Shown piece by piece: positions 56,700 through 64,000 of a DNA stretch of 64,000 nt. Every line of letters starts with the position of its first letter. The stretch's first letter is position 1. The notes under the pieces are model-generated. The model saw only the letters and a list, made by a program, of their open reading frames with translations. It was not told the DNA's origin and did no database searches. The stretch spans positions 1 through 64,000 of the forward strand of contig MU858230.1 in assembly GCA_033297075.1 (NCBI GenBank), in the 5' to 3' direction. The stretch is from Rhypophila decipiens (lineage: Eukaryota; Ascomycota; Sordariomycetes; Sordariales; Naviculisporaceae). The position numbers and the translations under genes were made by a program.

Positions 56700-59182
56700 A
56701 TGCTCCTACCGAAATGGGCGTCTACAAAGGGAAAACCGAAGAAGCAGCTCGAAAGGAAAACTCAGGCGGTTCTCGAACCCAAAAAGGAGGAGGACTTGGT
56801 GAAGCAGCCATCAGATGCTGTTACAGCAGCAACATTTACGCAGCATCGTTATCAAGAACACAGGGCATATCCGCCAGCACCTCGGGCGCAAGATGTGTAT
56901 TACCCGCAGAACCAACCACCTTCCCCTCCCAGGGACTCTCCGGCTCCGTCACTGCCACCCCGAACTCAGGCAATCCCAGCATTATATGAAGAAGAGACCA
57001 GTCGGGCACAATCGGCGCCGCTAGAGTTCATTGCGTCTCCTCCACTCGACAGCCGAGATGTTCGCAATCGAGATCAGCGGCCGCGCCCCGCAATGTCGCC
57101 TCTTTCGCATGAAAAGCCTCCATCATCAGTCGAACGTCGTCGGAGCGACAGTCACAACAGCAAAATCTTATATCGCAGTTCGTCCCCTGCGTCGACTCAA
57201 CGCACTGTCAGCGTCAACATTTCGCCCGATCGCCCTCTTCCACTGAGGCCGGATTCCAACGAATCGCGGCAGGAGAAACAAGGCGACACAAGCAAGCGGG
57301 AGAGTGGCTCTCTTCTGGACGAGGTGATGGAGCGCTATGAACGAAAGGAACTGGAGACGCGCAAGGCGCACGAGAAAGAGCTCCGCAAGCTGCAGAAAGA
57401 ACATGATATGTCTCTGGAGAGACTTGGAAAAGAGCTCGCCAAGACTAGACAGTCGCACTCAGTCGAGGTCAGAAGCCTAAAAGAAGAAAAACATGCGGCA
57501 GAGGCCAAATGGCAAAGCTTGTATAACTCGCTGGAAACCGAGAGGGAAGAGGCCCATATCGCCAGAAGAGAGCTCGAAGAACTGAAAGCGAGCCACACGG
57601 TAGAACTCCAAGGGGAACGACAGCTTCTTGAGAATGCTCACATCAATAGACTCCAACAGGATTCAGCGAAGCTTGCCGATAAATACGAACACAAGCTCCA
57701 GGAGCAGGCCGAGAAGCACCAACAGACAGCTCGTCGGATGCAGGAGCAAAGTGATGGCCGGGTTGCCGAGATGAGACAAAAGATGGCCGACCAGGACAAG
57801 TACGTCCAAGTCCAGGCGCATAAGATGGATCGGATCACGTCCCACGAATCCAGCCTTCAGAAAGAGGCCGATGCTCTCAAAAAGCAATGTGACGACCTCC
57901 AAGCCATGGCTACAGCCCAGAAACTGTCTCTTGCTGCCGAGATCAAGAAGCAATCTGTATATTACTCGGAAAGGAGTGTTATGCACGAAGAACGCCTCGA
58001 AAAGCAGCAAGTGGCCCACAACCAAGAACGTGCCAATTTCGAAGAACGTCTGAAAAAGCAACAAACCGAGTTCGTACAGGACATGCAAAAGCGCGTGGCC
58101 TACTACGAAGACCTAAACGATCGGTTGCGGGCAGATCACCGGCAGCAGCTCGAGACAGCGACGCTGGGTCTGAACAAGCGCATCCTGTCTCTCGAGTCAG
58201 ATCTGATAGACAATGGGGACGATATGCGGCCGAGCTTGGGCGGAGGCCCCCTGCAGTCGCGCTACCGACAGCTCAAGCTCAAGGTAGAGACCATCACGGA
58301 GCCTTTCAACCTAGCCGAGATGAGATCGCCCCATGGTTTCGCTACCGACGAGCTGGACCAAAGAGGCTTTCTAGCAAAGGAGGGCAAGGCCCAGCTGCGC
58401 TTTCTTCTTCGGAGCATATGCTGGTCTATCATCATGGGTGGCTTCTTCTCGTCACCCTTTGGATTCGGGGCGTTTGGGCCGGGGGAGGGAAAGAAATTGC
58501 TGTTGGAGGTGTACGCGACCTGGCAAAAGTTGTTTGACCCCAAATTTACGGGCTTCATTGCTTGTAAGTCCGCTTTTGAGGTCAGAAGGTGACGTTGTAC
58601 GTTGACATGCTGACATGGTTAGCGGTAGCACCCGAGCTCAGTGGCCAGGAAGACTTTGAGCCTTTTTACAATGACAAGTTTGCAAACTGGTGGCGCGCGG
58701 CCACCTTTCAGTCCATCCAGTCGGCTGTGTTTCGGTCAAGGCGAACAAGTCAGGTCGGGGAACCGACTGAGGCTGTTGAAGAGATGCAGATGCCACAAGG
58801 GATCGCCAAGGTTTTTGCTGGTAACATGGCAAGGGTCAAGAGCAGGATCCTTGGTGTCATCACCAAAGCATGTGGGGTGGACAAGGCCAGTGAAGCGATC
58901 GAGGGTGAGGTGGAGGACTTGGTGCGATGTGCCAGCCTGCTTGCCGTGGAGTTCGGGGCACATGGGGCCAAGATCTGCTTCGGCATGCCCAAGTTCGGCG
59001 ACACGGTTCAGATTGGGACCGAATTCGTCGATTGCGAAGATGGAGACTCTAATCGCGGTAAGCTGGAGACAGTCGAGCTGGCTGTGTCACCGTCGTTGTT
59101 CATGATTGGCGATGGTCGGAAGGATTTGACCACTGCCACTTGTTTGTTCCCGGGAGAGATTTATCCCCGGAGAGAAAGTTGA
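56700..59182 (+). CDS. Large coiled-coil protein with disordered N-terminus, 807 aa
   Basis: Function unknown; a scaffold-like layout. Seen: exons 56700-58563 and 58623-59182. Residues 1-200 are K/P/R/S-rich and probably disordered, with PPSPPRDSPAPSLPPR and PLPLRPD segments that could bind SH3 domains. Residues about 205-510 are almost continuous heptad-like coil (SLLDEVMERYERKELETRKAHEKELRKLQKEH ... FEERLKKQQTEFVQDMQKRV). Residues about 540-807 form a globular domain with RFLLRSICWSIIMGGFFSSPFGFGAFGPGEGKK and FANWWRAATFQSIQ; I do not recognise it. A possible vesicle-tether, cytoskeletal or septal protein; no motor or enzyme motif. Confidence 0.8.
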
Positions 59183-59466
59183 GGGCGGTGTAGTTATGAG
59201 GCAATTAGGGAAGGACTCAAGATAGCAAAAGATTTGACTAGATCAAGTTGGAACTGTATCGACTGGAAAGCTGCCCCCAAGGTGCACCTTCTCCATGCTA
59301 GAGGTTGATGGTCTGCTGTGCCTTGCTCTAGCAAGTATGTACTTGAAAGTAACCACTGTTAGTACTCACTGCCAAGGTGAGGCCATTTCCTAACAGAACA
59401 ACGTCTTCGTAACCAGGCACCACCTCAGAAATGCCCCACTCAGCGGGACCCGCAGAATGCCAGTGC

Positions 59467-60876
59467 TCAATGCCCGACGTTTTCCCATCCAGATGCCAGC
59501 TCGAGGATTTCCAAAAGTTGTTCCTCCTTGTCAATGGCCACAGGATTTGTTGGAATATTTCGATCCGTCATCGCATTTCTCGCCAGCTCTCCAAATTGGT
59601 CCTTGCCAATTCCCACCTCCTTCAAGCTGGTTGGGAGGCCCAACTCATCGACAAAGGCAGCGACAACATCGCCTGCGCTTGTCTCTTCCCGCGACAAACC
59701 CTTCTGCCTCAGCGCATCTGCAACTGTCTCGTCCCCCCAAAAGGCATCCAATATTTTTCTCTGTCGCTCCTCGACCCACGCATCGCCATGCATGCGATTC
59801 CATCGCAAGACCGATGGCAACATCACGCAGCTTGTCTCGCCATGCCCGACACCCATCGGCCCCAACTGGTGGCCGATGCCGTGACTGGCCCCCATCTGCA
59901 GCCCCGACTCGAACGACCGAAGCGCTTCGATCACCCCGAGCATCTCCTTCCTCCTCGCCTCGAGATCACCCAGTCGCGTTTTGGTGATGAGCAGATTGGG
60001 CAACAAAAGCTTCAAGCCGTTCACCAACAAACGCTCAGTCTCGACCCTTCGATCCGTCTGCCCTTGTTGCTCGTCGGGCTTGAAGTACAGGGCGCAGAGT
60101 CCCTCGACGCAATGGTCGACTGACCGCATACCCGAGGCCAACCATACCGCCCGAGGCGTCGAGACAGTCAGCGCTGGATCGAGAATCACAAGTTGTGCGC
60201 CCATGGATGGATGCTTGAATGATGTCTTGCGGTTGTTTCGCAAGTCCGTGGCTCCGCCTGTAGGGTTGTACTCCCCACCCGAGAGCGAAGTAGGGATGTT
60301 AATGGTTGGGATGGTACAAGGCTTGAGACTGCCAACGTCGAGTCTTGAGCGAATATGGAGCTTGTCGAGCTGTTCCGGCGTGAACGCGCCATTTGCGACG
60401 GCGAATGCTGCCACCTTGGCTCCGTCTGTCAGCGATCCGGCACCGAGGGTGACGATCAAATCCGCCTTCAGGTCACGAAGCTCAATCGCCATCTCGAGCA
60501 CGTCGGGCCACGGAACATGCTGTCGAACACCATACCGAACGCCAATCACCCTGTCGCCGAGGGCCTCTCGGAGCGCGCTAAAGTTGTCTGTCTTGCTGAT
60601 TGACTTGGACACAATGATGTAGACCCTTCTTGCACCACCGAATGTCTCGACCACGTGGTGTTGACAAGCGGCGGCGAACGGGATCCCGATAGAACATAGG
60701 GCCTTGGCTTCAAGGCCTGGAAGTACTCCTCGCCCGGGAGTGTCATTTAGCTGGAGATGGATGTTCGGTTGACCGCGGCTTCGGTTCGTTATTGTTGCAG
60801 CGAGTGCTGTTGGGCGGATGAAATGAACCCCTGGAAACTTGTCTATGGACTGCTGCAGTACGGAGCACGCCATCAT
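59467..60876 (-). CDS. Iron-type alcohol dehydrogenase / maleylacetate reductase-like, possibly with an N-terminal frameshift
   Basis: Predicted NAD(P)H-dependent dehydrogenase of the group III (metal-dependent) ADH family, as used in maleylacetate reduction of aromatic catabolism. Seen: nucleotide loop GAGSLTDGAK (about 144-153), NIPTSLSGGEYNPTGG, then the metal-binding set: D in GMRSVDHCVEG and the histidines of GASHGIGHQLGPMGVGHG. Intact from about residue 60 to the stop. Oddity: the open frame back to 60876 gives about 57 residues unlike the family, whereas another frame starting at the ATG 60746 reads MTLPGEEYFQALKPRPYV, the usual '...KPRxYVSYGIPF' lead-in. The two frames would join if one base were missing around 60691-60695. 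So this is either a sequencing/assembly error, a recent loss-of-function allele, or a gene with a replaced N-terminus. The reading frame downstream shows no decay. Confidence 0.78.
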   Translation of the reverse strand: MMACSVLQQSIDKFPGVHFIRPTALAATITNRSRGQPNIHLQLNDTPGRGVLPGLEAKALCSIGIPFAAACQHHVVETFGGARRVYIIVSKSISKTDNFSALREALGDRVIGVRYGVRQHVPWPDVLEMAIELRDLKADLIVTLGAGSLTDGAKVAAFAVANGAFTPEQLDKLHIRSRLDVGSLKPCTIPTINIPTSLSGGEYNPTGGATDLRNNRKTSFKHPSMGAQLVILDPALTVSTPRAVWLASGMRSVDHCVEGLCALYFKPDEQQGQTDRRVETERLLVNGLKLLLPNLLITKTRLGDLEARRKEMLGVIEALRSFESGLQMGASHGIGHQLGPMGVGHGETSCVMLPSVLRWNRMHGDAWVEERQRKILDAFWGDETVADALRQKGLSREETSAGDVVAAFVDELGLPTSLKEVGIGKDQFGELARNAMTDRNIPTNPVAIDKEEQLLEILELASGWENVGH

Positions 60877-62137
60877 GTGCGGATGGTTCTAGTGAGGATT
60901 ATGATCCGAACCCCGCAGTACCACTACACCATATTCGCCCACCCCGTTTACCGCCGTTGGGTATCCATATCCTGAGCAAGGACTCAGGTCCCGACAAGTA
61001 GACAAGCTCCAGATAAAGTTTAGGAAGTCCTTGAGCCTCATTTCAAGCCCTTGTGAGATACGTATGTGTTTCCCGAATCACATTCGGCAGCTAACGGGAA
61101 CGGTCGCGTCGGCTCGTTGATGTCGAGCACTCTTCCGCAGCAGCCTGAAGATGTCGAGGCATCCGCTGCCTCTGATAGGAATGGAGCAAAACGCATACTA
61201 TGTCGTTGTGCATGGAGAGACTGTTGGCTACTCTTTACCATCTTGCCCTCCTGTGTCATGTTTGACCACGCACTGAAACGATGGCACTGCCGGTCGTCTC
61301 ACGCGTCCAAGGAAGCCGAGTTGGTTTCATTTGACTTTTGGCACGTATCTTTAGCTCCCGCTCGTAGCACAACAAGCTCACTGGCCACAGGGCGGCTTGA
61401 TTTGTGCCGCACAGCTTGCCATGCTTGCCCGCAGCGAAGCCATCACTTTGCAGACCACCGCTGTTCCACGGATCTGGGCCCCCTATGCCCTTCGGAAGGC
61501 GGGCCGTTCAAAGTCACGGGCCCACACCGGCGTATAATATTAACACGCACACAACCTATGCGTAAATTTGAGAAATATCTGCTCTTCTCGGTTACCTCGC
61601 AGTCGAAGGAGCGGTGGAAAAAGGGCGGCGAGCGAGGGAAACAGATTGGTTCCTTCCCGATACCCTGATCTTGTCTCGTGCTTGTTGCCTTGTGTAAAGC
61701 AACGAGAGGGAACCTGTGGACCAGACCCTTGGGGATGGTCTAAGTCGCTTGTTTTCTCAAAGTGACACGATCTATTCTCCCCAGTTGCTCTCGACGCGCT
61801 CTATCATGCAGACGGTAGGACAGTCGCTCAGACTCAGGCAAAGCGGAATCAGATAGCATCCAGTATTCTGGACTGATTGCATTGCGGCATGTCAGTGCCA
61901 TGCAGGACCATTTGCTCATGTTGCTGGGGAGAAACAAGCTTATCTGGACGAGCTTTTTTTTCCTCATATCTTCTTGTCCAGCAGAATATAATTATCTTCA
62001 TGATCACCCTCGTCGTGGCAATTGCAAGGTCAGTTCCATTGCGCTCACCACTCCGGTCTAGACTTTTGCCTTCTCAGAACTGATTGCTTCTGCCAAGTAT
62101 ACCAGCTTTCTCGCTGTCCTAGCACCTCACTCGCATC
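60877..62137. other. Intergenic, divergent promoter region
   Basis: 1.26 kb between the dehydrogenase (-) and the GH93-like gene (+). A 200-codon plus-strand frame at 61066 has no motifs and biased composition; not called. Confidence 0.5.
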
Positions 62138-63365
62138 ATGGCGGCCGCGTTGACCTGGAAGTGGATGCTCACCTCTACCACCTTCGTTCTTCTCAGCTCG
62201 GCCCACCCCTTTCGCCTCTTCAAGTTCGAGTCCTCTTCGTCCTCGTCCTCGTCCTCGTCCTCCCTGAATGTCCAGCCCGTGGCCGACCCGGTCGTGATCG
62301 ATCCGGCAGGCATCTACATCCGGGCCAGCCCTCTTCAAAATGGGGGCATCATCGCCGGATATGCCGCCCTCGAGGGCACCCAGAAGATCTTGCGCGTCTC
62401 GCAGAGCCTAGACAACGCCACATCTTGGACCCCGCTGGGTGAAGTCACTCGGGCGAATGACCTCACGACCGATCTGGACAATGCCATGCCCTTGCAGCTC
62501 CCTTCTGGTCGAATCGTGCTGGCGTTTCGCAACCATGATCGCGGCTCTGATCCCGAGTCGTATACCCATTACAGAATTAGTCTGTGCTACTCTGACGACG
62601 GGGGCAAGAGCTGGGGATTCCTTTCACAGATTGTGGAAAGAGAGGCCGACCTGTCTGGCAGGAAGAATGGACTCTGGGAACCCTTCTTGAGGCTGGCCAA
62701 GGATGGAAGTCTGCAGTGTTTCTATTCGAGCGAGAACGACGACAATGATCAGGACAATTTTGTCGTTGTTTCCAAGGACGGTGGAGTCACCTGGAGCAGT
62801 GATGATCCTGTCTTGGTTTCGGGTGGGGAGTCGACCGACACGAGGGATGGTATGACTGGCGTGGCCGAGGTTGACGGCAAGGGAACGCTCATGTTTGTCT
62901 TGCCCGTCTCTTCTTTTTCTTGTATCTGGTTCATTGTTGTTACTGACTCTTACATATCAACATGATAGTTGCGTCTTCGAATCCGTTCACAAGGGCATCT
63001 TCTCCATCCATCGAACCCTCTCCCACAACGACGGTCTCACCTGGGGCGAGCGATCCCTCGTCTACACAGCCGCCAATGGGAAAGACGCCGGTGCGCCGCA
63101 GGTGTACAATGTCGGCGGCACGCTCGTCACAAGTTTCATGACCAACGAGGAGCTCGACCTGCCGCAACTAGACGGCGGACAGATGAAGGTGGTTACTTCG
63201 ATCAACGGCGCCGCTGACTGGAGCAGCATGTCCCAGGACGGGACTGTCACTGGTGGTGTGGGCAGTCATTGGCCGGGTTTGTATACCCTTGACGACCGCC
63301 GATTCCTGGCCTTGTACAGCAAGGCCGGCATTGGGGCCGTTAGCCGGGTTTACAGAATTGCTTGA
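62138..63365 (+). CDS. Secreted GH93-like exo-arabinanase / BNR-repeat sialidase-fold enzyme, 383 aa
   Basis: Predicted extracellular beta-propeller glycosidase, most like GH93 exo-1,5-alpha-L-arabinanases that release arabinobiose from plant-wall arabinan; a sialidase is the alternative. Seen: exons 62138-62892 and 62969-63365 (76-bp intron, donor GTTTGT; the join gives GTLICVFES). Signal peptide MAAALTWKWMLTSTTFVLLSSA. Asp-box repeats SDDGGKSWG, SKDGGVTWS and SHNDGLTWGE. Family blocks YIRASPLQNGGIIAGY, DLDNAMPLQLPSGRIVLAFRNHDR, NGLWEPFLRLAKDGSLQCFYSSEN, TRDGMTGVA and AGAPQVYNVGGTLVTSFMT are as I know GH93. An 11-serine run follows the signal peptide. The length (383) equals the GH93 norm. 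Confidence 0.85.
62231..62263 (+). repeat. TCC/TCG microsatellite encoding Ser11
   Basis: Eleven consecutive serine codons (TCC, TCT, TCG), largely alternating TCG TCC, just after the signal peptide of the GH93-like protein; length-variable in principle. Confidence 0.85.
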
Positions 63366-64000
63366 GGACGATTCGTGGCAACGGCGGAGATGAGTAGGTA
63401 TATATACCGCTGTGTGTGGGATGGTGCAATGTTGTACATGTTTTGGTTGGTTGCATGTAACAAGGTCATTGGGTCCAGTGACTGTTTGACCTTTGTTTTT
63501 TCTCCCGTTGTTGTTTATAGAGGGGGATCTGTGTGGCTCACAGTAGGCTTGATGGACATAGACTTGATGGGATCTGAAGTGATGTTTTTAGAAACGATGT
63601 TTTTAGACGTCGAGATGCCGTGTCATTTGCAGCTTTGTAAGTTATTGCACAATATAGATCAATCTCAGTCGCAGTCTTTTCATCAATAGCAGATGGGGTG
63701 TACCAGGCTATTACCTGTTGCTAATAGTCCAGAGGAGGACGAGGTGGGCACCCGTTGTTCAATATTATGCCACAAACAGACATTCAAATGAGTCAATAGA
63801 AGTCATTTTCATTCGTCATTCGTAGGCTTACAAGCTCCCAAAGTACTGCAAACCATATCTCTTGCTCGACTAACAGCTGGCCAAATTGCCAAGGAAAAAA
63901 GAAGAAAAAAAAAAACCCAAACCTAATTATACAAGTACGTTATATCATTCTCATCAAAGCCAAACTCAACCTCCCTCCCAGGTAGTTAACCTAGTACTTT
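63366..64000. other. Intergenic, right window end
   Basis: 635 bp to the window end, AT-rich with an A-run near 63895-63915. No gene seen. Confidence 0.5.

Noticed and set aside
61066..61668. 200-codon plus-strand frame
   Set aside because: No motif, no signal peptide, erratic Cys/His/Trp content typical of chance frames.
1..64000. CRISPR array, prophage or bacterial operons
   Set aside because: No regularly spaced repeats, no Shine-Dalgarno-type operons; spliceosomal introns throughout show a eukaryotic nuclear genome.

Overview
This is nuclear DNA from a filamentous ascomycete. The reading frames are split by short (55-123 bp) GT-AG introns with CTAAC/CTGAC-type branch sites. The gene content is typically fungal: two Zn(II)2Cys6 regulators, a Dal5-type and a lactose-permease-type MFS transporter, a glucuronan-lyase-like PL20, a GH93-like propeller, a MARVEL protein and a Helo-like N-terminal domain protein. 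There is one split tRNA gene. A Sordariomycete, possibly Hypocreales, fits best, but that is inference from gene families. I count about 26 protein genes plus one tRNA in 64 kb. Density is low, with several 2-3.6 kb stretches where I see no gene.

Layout: 0.2-4.5 kb holds a divergent pair, a flavin monooxygenase (-) and a Dal5-like anion permease (+), with a (CTG)11 tract in the monooxygenase leader. 6.3-11.6 kb holds a sugar permease (+), a small mitochondrial-type membrane protein (-) and a Rieske/AIF-type flavoprotein (-). 11.6-15.2 kb is empty. 15.2-19.3 kb holds an amidase with a 24-nt microexon, convergent and only 10 bp apart from a divergent protein kinase-like gene. 21.1-25.1 kb holds a Zn2Cys6 factor whose zinc cluster lies mid-protein, convergent with a TauD-family dioxygenase. 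28.1-30.0 kb is a carotenoid/stilbene cleavage oxygenase. A MITE-like 80-bp element sits at 31.7 kb. 32.4-36.3 kb holds an HSL-type esterase, a small unknown protein and a secreted PL20 lyase. 37.1-43.8 kb holds a P450, a possibly myristoylated membrane protein, a second Zn2Cys6 factor and a strongly His-rich protein. 44.1-49.7 kb holds the tRNA-Ile, the Helo-like-domain protein and a secreted protein with three SnoaL-like units and an Ig-like tail. 50-56 kb holds small genes: a six-cysteine secreted protein, a MARVEL protein and two related 66-residue cysteine microproteins. 56.7-63.4 kb holds a coiled-coil protein, an iron-type alcohol dehydrogenase/maleylacetate reductase with an apparent 1-nt frameshift at its N-terminus, and a GH93-like secreted enzyme.

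The genes look like accessory catabolic and environmental functions: uptake, amide/ester/sulfonate/apocarotenoid breakdown, plant-wall and glucuronan degradation, and secreted small proteins. No PKS, NRPS or terpene synthase backbone is present, so I do not call a biosynthetic cluster. All exon structures below were deduced by hand from splice signals, frame continuity and family motifs; none is supported by transcripts.
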